A stretch of DNA of 31,973 bases from SHLQ01 sp964562985 (GTDB lineage Bacteria; Actinomycetota; Acidimicrobiia; Acidimicrobiales; SHLQ01): assembly GCA_964562985.1 (NCBI GenBank), contig CAZLWE010000038.1:1-31973 (forward strand), in the 5' to 3' direction. The notes beneath the pieces were generated by a model. The model saw only the letters and a program-made list of their open reading frames with translations. It made no database searches and was not told the origin of the DNA. Both the position numbers and the translations under genes were made by a program. Numbering within the stretch: position 1 is the stretch's first letter; the number at the start of each line of letters is the position of its first letter. This document shows, in pieces, positions 8,300 through 15,859 of this stretch.

Positions 8300-8929
8300 A
8301 TGTTCTTGCGCAAAAAAACCGAAATGATCGCCGAGGCTGACGCCCTTCCAGGGCGTGCTGAGGCCATACCCGTCGCCGACGCACACGCGGTACTTGGCAC
8401 ACCAATGAAGGGTCCATTTCCCGACGGGATGGAACAGCTCGTCGTCGGTATGGGCTGTTTTTGGGGTGCGGAGCGCTTCTACTGGCAACTGGACGGCGTG
8501 TACACGACCGCCGCCGGGTATGCGGGTGGGTTCACACAAAACCCGACCTATAAGGAAACCTGCACCGGAAAGACCGGTCATACCGAAGCGGTTCTGGTCG
8601 TCTATGACCCATCGGTTGTGTCCCTCGACAAGCTCTTCCAGATCTTTTGGGAGAACCACGATCCAACCACGGCGAACCGTCAAGGCAACGACGTCGGAAC
8701 GCAGTATCGAAGCGCGATTTACACCTCCTCGCCTGAGCAGCTAACCGCCGCACTGGCCTCCAAGGATCAGTACCAGGCCAAGCTCACCGAAAAGGGATTT
8801 GGCCAGATCAGCACCGAAATCGCCGAGGCGGGAGAGTTTTACTACGCCGAGGACGGCCATCAGCAGTACCTGCACAAGAACCCAGGTGGCTACTGTAATC
8901 ACGGTTTCTGTCAAGTGAGCTACGCCTGA
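8300..8929 (+). CDS. msrA: Peptide methionine sulfoxide reductase A
   Basis: 209 residues. It reduces the S epimer of methionine sulfoxide in proteins, repairing oxidative damage. The catalytic motif GCFWGAE has its nucleophile at Cys53 (an ordinary TGT codon, not TGA). GYAGG follows at the usual place, as do the later EFYYAEDGHQQYL and the C-terminal GGYCNHGFCQ with resolving cysteines Cys199 and Cys204. Length and motif order match canonical MsrA with a roughly 45-residue N-terminal extension. It has no signal peptide, so it is cytoplasmic and is presumably recycled by thioredoxin. No MsrB is adjacent. The next gene begins 73 bp downstream, with a nested hairpin in the gap. Confidence 0.97.
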   Translation: MFLRKKTEMIAEADALPGRAEAIPVADAHAVLGTPMKGPFPDGMEQLVVGMGCFWGAERFYWQLDGVYTTAAGYAGGFTQNPTYKETCTGKTGHTEAVLVVYDPSVVSLDKLFQIFWENHDPTTANRQGNDVGTQYRSAIYTSSPEQLTAALASKDQYQAKLTEKGFGQISTEIAEAGEFYYAEDGHQQYLHKNPGGYCNHGFCQVSYA

Positions 8930-8945
8930 GCTAGCGATCTGCCAG

Positions 8946-9000
8946 TACACTTTCCGCTGGCCCTCTACGAGGGCAATTCAACCTGAGGGAAAGTGTTTTT
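8946..9000 (+). promoter_or_regulatory. Nested inverted repeat with T-tract between msrA and the FAS1-OmpA gene
   Basis: The outer arms ACACTTTCC (8947-8955) and GGAAAGTGT (8988-8996) enclose a perfect inner hairpin GCCCTC-TAC-GAGGGC (8960-8974), followed by TTTTT (8996-9000). It could be a rho-independent terminator for msrA. It ends only 2 nt before the next ATG, and its 3' arm covers that gene's only Shine-Dalgarno candidates (GAGGGA 8985-8990), so it could also gate expression of the downstream gene. TACACT at 8946-8951 is a plausible -10 box for that gene. Confidence 0.5.
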
Positions 9001-9002
9001 AG

Positions 9003-10010
9003 ATGTTCGAAGATGAAGACGACGACGACGGCGGCTTTTTCTTGGTGGTCATGGGGATCCTGGCCCTCGTTCTTCTTATTGTCACCGTCATCGCGCGTTC
9101 GGGCGATGATCTGCCAGCAGCGACGATAACCGGGCCCACAACTACCGAGGCTGTCGAAGAGGTCACCACCACGACGGCCGCTCCCGAGACGACCACAACC
9201 GCAGCGCCTGAGACCACAGCGGCTGCCGCAGCCGCGCCGTTCACCATGTGGGACGCACTGAACGGATCCGGCCAAGCCGGACAGTTTGCTGCGATCGGTG
9301 GGGCTCTTGGTTTGCAGGCCGACCTCGAGGCTCTCGAGGATGAGGATGGCAACGAAGTCATGCGGACGCTGTTCGCTCCATCGGATCAGGCGCTCGCCGA
9401 TCTCGGACCCGAGGCCATCGGCGCGCTGACCTCAGATCCCGACGGCGCCAATGCGCTCGTCGGTTACCACTTCTTGACCGAGCCACTTCCCGCTTCGGAG
9501 CTTCAAGAATTTGATGGACAGACACTCACCACCCGTACGGGCCTCCCAATCTCTGTCGAAGTCATCGACGGCGAGATCGTGCTCAACGGTGAGGCTCGAG
9601 TGGTCGCATCCGACTTCGATGCCGACAACGGCATCGTCCACATCGTCGACACGGTGTTGACGCCGCCGACCGTTAATCAGGCCCTGGGCCTGGACAACAT
9701 CGAGTTTGAGGTCTCGTCGGCAACGATCACCCCGGCTGGTCAGGATACTCTCCAGCTTGCCGTGGACTTCTTCTCGTCGAACACGGCCAATGCCGTAATC
9801 GAGGGCCATACCGATACCGATGGCTCCGAGGATGGCAACCTCGAGTTGTCGCAGGCACGAGCCGAGTCGGTGTTGGCATTCCTCGTCGACAACGGTCTCG
9901 AGGCCGAGCGTTTCACCGCAGTTGGATTTGGGGAAACGCAGCCGATTCTCGATGACGCTGGCGTCGAGGACAAAGAGGCCTCACGCCGTATCGAATTCAA
10001 CGTTCGATAG
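9003..10010 (+). CDS. Membrane-anchored fasciclin (FAS1)-OmpA C-domain fusion
   Basis: 335 residues from the ATG at 9003. A short acidic N-terminus (EDEDDDD) precedes one transmembrane segment (about 11-32). A Thr/Pro/Ala-rich stalk (45-78) follows, then a FAS1 domain (about 80-222: FTMWDAL, TLFAPSDQAL, YHFLTE, GIVHIVDTVLTPP). The end is an OmpA/MotB-type peptidoglycan-binding domain (about 230-335) with EGHTDTDG (268-275), LSQARAESV, GFGETQPI and a final RRIEF. The OmpA domain should bind peptidoglycan noncovalently, while FAS1 domains mediate adhesion. The protein therefore probably links the membrane to the wall and to an extracellular partner. The combination in one chain is less common than either domain alone. 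The gene has its own promoter candidate at 8946. Confidence 0.85.
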   Translation: MFEDEDDDDGGFFLVVMGILALVLLIVTVIARSGDDLPAATITGPTTTEAVEEVTTTTAAPETTTTAAPETTAAAAAAPFTMWDALNGSGQAGQFAAIGGALGLQADLEALEDEDGNEVMRTLFAPSDQALADLGPEAIGALTSDPDGANALVGYHFLTEPLPASELQEFDGQTLTTRTGLPISVEVIDGEIVLNGEARVVASDFDADNGIVHIVDTVLTPPTVNQALGLDNIEFEVSSATITPAGQDTLQLAVDFFSSNTANAVIEGHTDTDGSEDGNLELSQARAESVLAFLVDNGLEAERFTAVGFGETQPILDDAGVEDKEASRRIEFNVR

Positions 10011-10063
10011 GCGAATTGCTCGGCCGACAACTGAAATTCTCACTTTTGCCACTGTTCAGAGGG

Positions 10064-10118
10064 CAGAAGAACTTCTGAAGAAGCGCGCAGCCTTTCGGCA
10101 AAGGGGGCTGCGCTCTTC
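10064..10118 (+). terminator. Two hairpins upstream of the response regulator gene
   Basis: A small dyad CAGAAG-AA-CTTCTG (10064-10077) is followed by a larger hairpin. Its arms 10080-10092 and 10106-10118 pair at 12 of 13 positions around a 13-nt loop. No T-tract follows, so a terminator for the FAS1-OmpA gene is plausible but unproven; the hairpins could also act on the regulator gene 14 nt downstream. Confidence 0.4.
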
Positions 10119-10124
10119 TACGGT
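10119..10124 (+). promoter_or_regulatory. Leaderless -10 box (TACGGT) of the response regulator gene
   Basis: TACGGT lies exactly 7 nt before the ATG at 10132 and no Shine-Dalgarno is present. This matches the TANNNT-N7-ATG geometry seen at 7388, 15847 and 24461. Confidence 0.45.
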
Positions 10125-10131
10125 TGTACAT

Positions 10132-10833
10132 ATGGTAAGCGCAGCAGAATCGACAAAACTCCTCCTCGCCGAGGATGACCAGAGCGTCCGTGAGGCGCTT
10201 GAGCGTGCGCTAACGTTCGAAGGCTACGAAGTTCAGGCGGTCAGTGACGGGGCCCAAGCCCTTGAGGCGACGGCCAATGGTGAGCCTGAAGTCATCGTGT
10301 TGGACGTCATGATGCCAGCGGTCGATGGACTCGCTGCATGTAGACGGATTCGTGAAAGTGGGGTGCGGACTCCGATCCTGATGTTGACCGCCCGTCATGA
10401 GATTGCCGATCGGGTTGCTGGACTCGATGCCGGCGCAGACGACTACCTGGTAAAGCCTTTCGATCTCGATGAGTTGCTCGCTCGACTGCGGGCGCTCGTT
10501 CGTCGTGGTTCGGTGCTCGATTCTGACCAGGTTGGTGAGAGCCTGGTGGTCGAGGATATGGAACTTGATCTCGCACGACGTGAGGTCACGCGAGCGGGCA
10601 AGCCGATCGAACTCACCAAGACCGAATTCGAGCTGCTCGCACTGCTGATGCACAACGAGGGGATCGTGCTGACCCGAGAAGTCATCTACGAGCGCATCTG
10701 GGGCTACGACTTTGAGACCAATTCGAAGTCACTCGACGTCTACATTGGCTATCTGCGCCGCAAGACCGAGGTCGACGGACTTCCTCGATTGATCCACACC
10801 GTCCGAGGTGTGGGGTACACCGCTCGGGCATGA
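10132..10833 (+). CDS. OmpR/PhoB-family response regulator (MprA-like)
   Basis: 233 residues from the ATG at 10132, fixed by the receiver-domain start and the -10 box. The receiver domain has the acidic pair in AEDDQ (Asp15, Asp16), phospho-acceptor Asp58 (VLDVMMP), Thr86 in LTAR and Lys108 in VKPFDLDELLARLRAL. The C-terminal winged helix (about 140-233) has the ELTKTEFELLALL start and the ending SLDVYIGYLRRKTE with IHTVRGVGY. It closely resembles mycobacterial MprA and its relatives, which control envelope-stress genes. It is co-transcribed with the kinase gene, which starts 1 bp after its stop. It probably dimerises on direct-repeat DNA after phosphorylation. Confidence 0.93.
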   Translation: MVSAAESTKLLLAEDDQSVREALERALTFEGYEVQAVSDGAQALEATANGEPEVIVLDVMMPAVDGLAACRRIRESGVRTPILMLTARHEIADRVAGLDAGADDYLVKPFDLDELLARLRALVRRGSVLDSDQVGESLVVEDMELDLARREVTRAGKPIELTKTEFELLALLMHNEGIVLTREVIYERIWGYDFETNSKSLDVYIGYLRRKTEVDGLPRLIHTVRGVGYTARA

Positions 10834-10834
10834 C

Positions 10835-12202
10835 ATGAGTCTGCGTTGGCGACTCACATTGGTGATCGGTGGTGTTGTAGCCGTGATGTTGTTCGGCGCG
10901 AGTTTTCTCGCGTACGTATCAGCCGAGCGCGAGCTCAATGCTCAGGTGAACGAGTTTTTGCTCAACCGGTCACGAGAGACCGAGGAGGGCCTCACCGTCG
11001 CTGACCTGCCCGTGAACTCCGACCTGACCTTTGGCATTCAGTTCGGAACGATAAATGCATTGCAACGCGCGGATGCCAGCATTCAGATTCTGGAACCAGG
11101 TGCGACGCAGGTATCTCGTATCTCCGGGTCCATCTTGCCGCTCGCTGACGAAGATTTTGAGATTGCATCGATCGAAGGCGAGACCATCACCAGAGCCACC
11201 TTCGATCGCGTTGCGGACAACGGCGATCGATATCGCGTACTCGTCTCCTCCAATCCGCGTGGCGCACTCATGGTCGGTCGATCGCTCAACGACGTCACTC
11301 AGACCCTCGACGGGCTTCGCGGTTGGCTCCTCGCTATCAGTGCGGTCGGGTCCCTCGGTGCGGCGGTAGTCGGATGGCTGGTCGCAGACCGTGTGTTGCG
11401 GCCGGTGTCGCGTCTCGCGATCGCAACGGAACAGGTCGCCGAGACCCGTCGTTTCGATGCTGACCTCCGCGTGGAGAGCAACGACGAACTGGGCGCACTC
11501 GCTCGATCGTTCAACTCCATGCTTTCTGCGCTACGTGCATCGCGCGAGCAGCAGGATCGACTCGTTCGAGATGCAAACCATGAACTTCGCACGCCACTAA
11601 CGAGCTTGCGAACCAACGTTGATGTGCTTCGCAGGCGAGGTAACTCCATGAGCGAGGAGCAACGTTCAACGGTCCTAGACGACATGAACGGGGAAGTGCT
11701 CGAGCTGACCGACCTGGTGAGCGAATTGGTGAATTCGGCGACTGGTACCGGCACGCTCGCGGCGGACTCCTTCAGCGAGGTTGAGCTATTTGAGGTCTGT
11801 GAACAAGCTGCCGAGCGAACTCGCAGACGCACCGGTCGCTCAATTTCTGTGCACGGTGAAGGGGAGACGAAGCTACGGGGGGACCGGCGCTCGCTGGAGC
11901 GTGCGGTTGGGAACCTGATCGGTAACGCGGTGAAGTTCAGCCCAACGAATACCCCGATTGATATCACGGTGTCGCATCGCAAGATTTTGGTATGCGATCG
12001 CGGTCCAGGCATCCCAATCGATGACCGTGAGCGGGTCTTCGACCGCTTTTATCGGGTTGATGCGACAAGGACGATGCCGGGTTCCGGTCTCGGTCTGTCG
12101 ATGGTCGCTGAGATCGCTGCCGCACACGGTGGGACGACCGTTGCCGAAGATCGTGATGGAGGCGGCGCGTGTGTCGGAATGTTGTTCGACGCCCAACAAT
12201 GA
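10835..12202 (+). CDS. Sensor histidine kinase (MprB-like)
   Basis: 455 residues. The ATG at 10835 follows the regulator's stop with a single base between, so translation is coupled. Layout: TM1 (about 9-29), an extracytoplasmic sensor domain of about 130 residues, TM2 (about 163-185), HAMP linker (about 186-240), and HisKA with phospho-acceptor His249 in DANHELRTPLTSL. The HATPase domain has the N box GNLIGNAVKFSP (Asn364), G1 CDRGPGIP, F box FDRFYR and G2 GSGLGLSMV. All ATP and phosphotransfer residues are present, so it should be active. The domain order and HisKA sequence resemble MprB. The signal it senses is unknown. A marked dyad and promoter follow the gene. Confidence 0.93.
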   Translation: MSLRWRLTLVIGGVVAVMLFGASFLAYVSAERELNAQVNEFLLNRSRETEEGLTVADLPVNSDLTFGIQFGTINALQRADASIQILEPGATQVSRISGSILPLADEDFEIASIEGETITRATFDRVADNGDRYRVLVSSNPRGALMVGRSLNDVTQTLDGLRGWLLAISAVGSLGAAVVGWLVADRVLRPVSRLAIATEQVAETRRFDADLRVESNDELGALARSFNSMLSALRASREQQDRLVRDANHELRTPLTSLRTNVDVLRRRGNSMSEEQRSTVLDDMNGEVLELTDLVSELVNSATGTGTLAADSFSEVELFEVCEQAAERTRRRTGRSISVHGEGETKLRGDRRSLERAVGNLIGNAVKFSPTNTPIDITVSHRKILVCDRGPGIPIDDRERVFDRFYRVDATRTMPGSGLGLSMVAEIAAAHGGTTVAEDRDGGGACVGMLFDAQQ

Positions 12203-12203
12203 A

Positions 12204-12233
12204 ATATGACAAAGTTGTACACGTTCGTCATAT
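12204..12233. promoter_or_regulatory. 30-bp dyad (candidate operator) upstream of the DUF1800 operon
   Basis: ATATGAC (12204-12210), a central TGTACA (12216-12221) and GTCATAT (12227-12233) share one symmetry centre. Counting the spacers, 12 of 15 base pairs are symmetric. It lies in an unusually AT-rich patch immediately upstream of a perfect TATAAT. It is a likely binding site for a dimeric regulator; which one is unknown. Confidence 0.6.
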
Positions 12234-12241
12234 ATCTGTAA

Positions 12242-12247
12242 TATAAT
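12242..12247 (+). promoter_or_regulatory. Perfect -10 box TATAAT for the DUF1800-DUF1501 operon
   Basis: TATAAT at 12242-12247 is the only perfect consensus -10 noticed in the intergenic regions. TTGTAC (12215-12220) is a possible -35 but is 21 nt away; relative to the overlapping TGTAAT (12237-12242) the spacing is 16. This would give a leader of roughly 95 nt before the ATG at 12350. Confidence 0.55.
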
Positions 12248-12349
12248 CCCTCAAGCTGGTTGACGTACGCGCCGAGAGTGTACCAGAGCAGCACCGAAGC
12301 GGGCCCATGGGTTCGATTCGGAACCGACCGAGGCTTACGGGGATTGCGA

Positions 12350-13666
12350 ATGACGCTAAATCGACAGAGTGCAGCACACCTGCTTCGGCGAGCGGCGGTC
12401 GGCGGGACGACCGCCCAGATTGACTCCTTTGTCGGTATGACAGAAGTTGCTGCGGTCGAGCGGCTCTTCGATACCCAGACCCCAGGTTTGCCCGGCTTCG
12501 GTGCATTCGACATGGGTCGGGAACACTGGCGTTCCCAGGAAAAGATGATCGAATGGTGGGTGGACCGAATGGTCTCGTCGGAACCTTCGGTCGAAGAGAA
12601 ATTGACGTTGTTCTGGCATGGACACTTCACCTCTGCTCGGGAGAAGGTCGAAGACGCTGAGCTGATTTGGAACCAGCACGTCATCATGCGCAACGTCGGA
12701 CGACGCAGCTTCCGCAATCTGATCGGCCGCATCAGCTTCGACTCAGCGATGCTCATCTACCTCGACAACGAAACCAATGTGAAGGGCGCCGAGCAAGAGA
12801 ACTTCGCTCGTGAGCTCATGGAGTTGTTCACCGTCGGCAACGGTAACTTCAGCGAACAAGACGTTGTCGCGATGTCCAAAGCATGGACTGGACACAACAC
12901 AGTGGGGGCAACCCGAGAGAACAATTGGGTATACGACCCGGCCTACATCTTCCGAGCCGAAGAACACGACAACTCGCAAAAGACGTTGTTCGGCGAGACC
13001 CGCAATTGGGATGCCGACGACGCCCTCGATGCGCTCTGCACCGGCCCGAAGGCGGTTGACACGTCCCGATTCATCTCCCGCAAGATGTTTCAGTTCTACG
13101 TGCATGACAACCCAAGCGACGCGGTTGTGGACGAACTGGCCGCCGGCTTCCGTCAGGCCGGCCTCGCCGTTGGTTCCTTGTTGCGTTCAATCCTTCTCCA
13201 TGACGAGTTCTGGGCTGACCACAGCCGGTACGCGCTGGTCAAGAGCCCGGTCGAGTTCATGGTCGACATCATGCGGCGCAACGGACTTACTTCCGCCTCT
13301 GAAGGAGTAGCCGTCCGTTGGCGAATGGAAGGTATGGGAATGACGCTATTCGACCCGCCCTCGGTCGCTGGTTGGGGACGGAACGACTTCTGGCTTAGTA
13401 CCGCTCGCCAGTGGAACAAGGCCGCCTGGGTAAACAACCTCAAATGGTCGGCCCAAGACCGCGGAATTCTGCAAAACCTCGATGCGGTAGGCACCCAAGC
13501 CGCGGTGGACGAGATCCTTCGCTTTTACTCGATCTTCGATGCCTCAGACGCAACACGATCGGCCATCGCCGAGTTGTTGGAAACCACGAAGGCTGAACGG
13601 CCATGGGCGATGCGAAGTGAGCCATTCGCCGTCGGAATGTTCGCACCGGAGGTGCAGTGCGCATGA
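12350..13666 (+). CDS. DUF1800 family protein
   Basis: 438 residues from the ATG at 12350, which has GGGGA (12339-12343) 6 nt upstream; the frame is open further 5' but overlaps the promoter. Family hallmarks are AAHLLRRAAVG (8-18), LFWHGHFTSAREK (87-99), NFARELMELFTVGNGNFSE (151-169) and a later PPSVAGW. DUF1800 proteins are almost always encoded beside DUF1501 proteins, as here. Their biochemical role is not established; export or surface-polymer functions have been suggested from context. I see no signal peptide on this member. The stop overlaps the next start (ATGA, 13663-13666), so the two proteins are made together and probably act together. Confidence 0.92.
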   Translation: MTLNRQSAAHLLRRAAVGGTTAQIDSFVGMTEVAAVERLFDTQTPGLPGFGAFDMGREHWRSQEKMIEWWVDRMVSSEPSVEEKLTLFWHGHFTSAREKVEDAELIWNQHVIMRNVGRRSFRNLIGRISFDSAMLIYLDNETNVKGAEQENFARELMELFTVGNGNFSEQDVVAMSKAWTGHNTVGATRENNWVYDPAYIFRAEEHDNSQKTLFGETRNWDADDALDALCTGPKAVDTSRFISRKMFQFYVHDNPSDAVVDELAAGFRQAGLAVGSLLRSILLHDEFWADHSRYALVKSPVEFMVDIMRRNGLTSASEGVAVRWRMEGMGMTLFDPPSVAGWGRNDFWLSTARQWNKAAWVNNLKWSAQDRGILQNLDAVGTQAAVDEILRFYSIFDASDATRSAIAELLETTKAERPWAMRSEPFAVGMFAPEVQCA

Positions 13667-15054
13667 TGGAAAATGAACACGTAACGATGGAAGAACTCGG
13701 TGGCACGATCGAAGCAGGCCAACCGCTCAACACCATGCAACGGCGTCGTTTCTTGCAAGCTGCGCTCGCCGCGGGTGTCGGAGCCGCGGTTGGGCCCGCC
13801 TTGTTGCCGTCCGCAGCCCAGGCGCAGGCAAGTGGTGCTGACACGATTCTGTTGACCGTCACACTGATGGGCGGCAACGACGGACTCAATACGCTTGGGC
13901 CTTTCGGAAGTGGCGCGTACCGGGACCTGCGCGGAGCGCTTGCGATCCCAGAAGGGAGCGCGCACAGCGGCCCCGATGCAATGTCATGGCACCCGAGTCT
14001 TCGGCGGCTCGCCACCCGGTATCGCCGCGGTGACGTTGCGGTCGTCCGTGGCGTCGGTGACCTCAACCGGGACCTCAGCCATTTCTCGAACATGGCCCGT
14101 TGGCAGTCGGCCAACCCGGGCGGCGCTATCTCCGCGAACGGTTGGCTAGGCCGCTGGCTGGACACCGTGGACGCCGGACAATTCGGGGGTGTGTCGATCG
14201 GTGGACAAGGTGTGCCGCTCCACATGCGGGGCAACGAAGTCGATGTAACCGACCTCCCAAATCGCGGTGGTACCGCGCTCTACGGTTCAGATCGCTCCCA
14301 TGACTACGACTTGACGATGTACCGCGCGATTAACCAAATGCGTCGCGCCGACGGATCTTCGTGGGTCAATGCTGTGGGTCAGGTCAATGCACAGTCGGTA
14401 TCGTCTGCTCGCGAAGTCGCAGGCGCGTTCCATACAGAGCTCCCGGATGCTTCGCGATTGCAGACCGACATGGTGCTCGCAGCGCGTGTGATCAACTTGG
14501 GTCTCGGGACGCGCGTGATAGATGTTTCACAACGTGGTTATGACACGCACGACAACCAGATCGGTGCGAACTCCAGAGTCGGTGAGCACGCTGACCTGCT
14601 CGCAGATCTCGATCTCGCCCTCGACACGTTCTTCAGCACGCTGAGCGCAGCCATGGCCGAGCGCGTTGTCGTAATGATCTACAGCGAGTTCGGTCGCCGC
14701 GCCGAAGCGAACGGCTCTCGTGGCACCGACCACGGTACGTCGAACCATACGTTCCTGGTCGGACGCCGTGTCACTGGAGGCCTCTATGGTGAGGCGCCGC
14801 CATTGAGCAACCTTGATGAACGCGGGAATTTTGCCATCACGACCGACTTCCGGCAGGTCTACTCAACGGTTATCGACCAAGCCCTCGGTGGAGACCGGGC
14901 GCGGGTTTTGGGTCAAGACTTCGGCACCCTGTCGGGGCTGCTCGTTCCCGAGTCAGCACCGTCGTCGACAGTCGCTGACCGAGTGGCAGAGATTCGGAAT
15001 CGACGACGTCGCAACGCCGAGGACTACTTCCTCGATCGAGCGCCCACCTTCTAG
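13663..15054 (+). CDS. DUF1501 family protein with Tat signal
   Basis: 463 residues. The ATG at 13663 has GGAGGTG (13648-13654) 8 nt upstream and overlaps the preceding stop by 4 bp. A twin-arginine signal (MQRRRFLQAALAAG, 25-38, ending near AAQAQA) directs folded export. The mature part begins TILLTVTLMGGNDGLNT, the DUF1501 signature, and contains HPSLRRLATRYRRGDVAVV, RDLSHFSNMARWQSA and YSEFGRRAEANGSRGTDHG. The last motif resembles the metal-site region of the alkaline-phosphatase/sulfatase superfamily, to which DUF1501 is related. It probably acts outside the membrane with the DUF1800 partner. The stop TAG shares a CTAG with the convergent gene's stop. Confidence 0.92.
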   Translation: MMENEHVTMEELGGTIEAGQPLNTMQRRRFLQAALAAGVGAAVGPALLPSAAQAQASGADTILLTVTLMGGNDGLNTLGPFGSGAYRDLRGALAIPEGSAHSGPDAMSWHPSLRRLATRYRRGDVAVVRGVGDLNRDLSHFSNMARWQSANPGGAISANGWLGRWLDTVDAGQFGGVSIGGQGVPLHMRGNEVDVTDLPNRGGTALYGSDRSHDYDLTMYRAINQMRRADGSSWVNAVGQVNAQSVSSAREVAGAFHTELPDASRLQTDMVLAARVINLGLGTRVIDVSQRGYDTHDNQIGANSRVGEHADLLADLDLALDTFFSTLSAAMAERVVVMIYSEFGRRAEANGSRGTDHGTSNHTFLVGRRVTGGLYGEAPPLSNLDERGNFAITTDFRQVYSTVIDQALGGDRARVLGQDFGTLSGLLVPESAPSSTVADRVAEIRNRRRRNAEDYFLDRAPTF

Positions 15055-15764
15055 CGTTTCGGGGCTAGCTCGCCGGCATCTGATTGTGAGGCGCGTTCCG
15101 CCTTTTTCTCAATAGAGCGCAATCGGCTGAACCGGCGGGTAATCACGAAGAGCAAGGTGATGAGCGCGACGAGCACCAACGCCGCCGCCACTCCACCCAA
15201 AGCAACTAGAGCCACGATGTTCTGCGCGAAGAGTCCGAGATCGGCTGGATCGGAACAATCTTGGTTGATCAAGTCCGGGTTGAACTGGATGACGCCGACG
15301 CCGTCCCAGAGCAGTCCTGGCTGTAGGTCGGGCGTCGCGAAGTCGACACGTTGTCCATCAGGAGACGTGGCGACGGTGTATCGGATTCCCGGTTCGAGCG
15401 AGACCGTGAGTGGCACGGTCTCTACCCAGTCTTCTGGAGTCTGGCCCACGATGAACTCAATAAGTGCCGTCGGTTCCTGTGGAGGAACGGACCCGGCAAT
15501 CTCTGGAACGGCGTCGGGGTCGACGGCCAACGCTTCAATCTCCCAGAGGACATCTTCACGAACCGACAGTCGGACGGCGCCTGGTCCGGGGCAGTTGTCC
15601 GCCAGGATCCGGACTCCAGTGTCGACCGTGGTTGACGTCGACGTGAGTCTGAGGGCCCGACGTTCATCTTCGGCGCACGCTGACGCAAGAAGCGCCATGA
15701 TGAAGAACAGGAGGGTAAGTCGAATCAGTTTCGTGGGGGCACCATTGCGGCGAGACACGCTCAT
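15051..15764 (-). CDS. Predicted lipoprotein with C-terminal membrane segment, unknown function
   Basis: 237 residues from the ATG at 15764. The N-terminal export signal (about 12-29) ends in an imperfect lipobox, Ala-Ser-Ala-Cys30. An extracytoplasmic domain of about 150 residues contains two cysteines (ADNCPGPG and NQDCSDP) that could form a disulfide. A second hydrophobic stretch (about 183-210) is followed by a basic, cytoplasm-type tail (RRFSRLRSIEKKAER). No family is recognised. A DUF1501 terminator on the other strand lies within its 3' coding part. Confidence 0.6.
   Translation of the reverse strand: MSVSRRNGAPTKLIRLTLLFFIMALLASACAEDERRALRLTSTSTTVDTGVRILADNCPGPGAVRLSVREDVLWEIEALAVDPDAVPEIAGSVPPQEPTALIEFIVGQTPEDWVETVPLTVSLEPGIRYTVATSPDGQRVDFATPDLQPGLLWDGVGVIQFNPDLINQDCSDPADLGLFAQNIVALVALGGVAAALVLVALITLLFVITRRFSRLRSIEKKAERASQSDAGELAPKR
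15088..15107 (+). terminator. Rho-independent terminator of the DUF1800-DUF1501 operon
   Basis: AGGCG (15089-15093), loop CGTTC and CGCCT (15099-15103), plus a G-U closing pair, run into TTTTT (15103-15107). It lies 34 nt past the DUF1501 stop, inside the antisense coding region of the convergent lipoprotein gene. Confidence 0.5.
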
Positions 15765-15766
15765 GA

Positions 15767-15782
15767 CGATAGTGACCTATCG
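15767..15782. promoter_or_regulatory. Inverted repeat between divergent genes (candidate operator)
   Basis: CGATAG-TGAC-CTATCG lies directly upstream of the ATG at 15764 and about 80 bp upstream of the Crp/Fnr gene. It could be a binding site acting on the minus-strand gene, possibly by the neighbouring regulator. There is no experimental or family support for that. Confidence 0.35.
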
Positions 15783-15846
15783 CCAATGCCAGTGGTCAAT
15801 TCTTGTATGTGTCCGGTTAGGCAGTCGAAGCTGAGAGGTACTCGGC

Positions 15847-15852
15847 TAGAGT
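15847..15852 (+). promoter_or_regulatory. Leaderless -10 box (TAGAGT) of the Crp/Fnr gene
   Basis: TAGAGT lies exactly 7 nt before the ATG at 15860 and there is no Shine-Dalgarno. The transcript would start at the start codon. Confidence 0.5.
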
Positions 15853-15859
15853 TTTCCCA

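Noticed and set aside
8300..8929. MsrA as a further selenoprotein
   Set aside because: The catalytic residue is encoded by TGT in GGC-TGT-TTT-TGG, and no in-frame TGA precedes the true stop.
12260..12349. TTG at 12260 as the DUF1800 start
   Set aside because: It lies just after the -10 box, and the extra residues are not family-like; the ATG at 12350 has a good Shine-Dalgarno.
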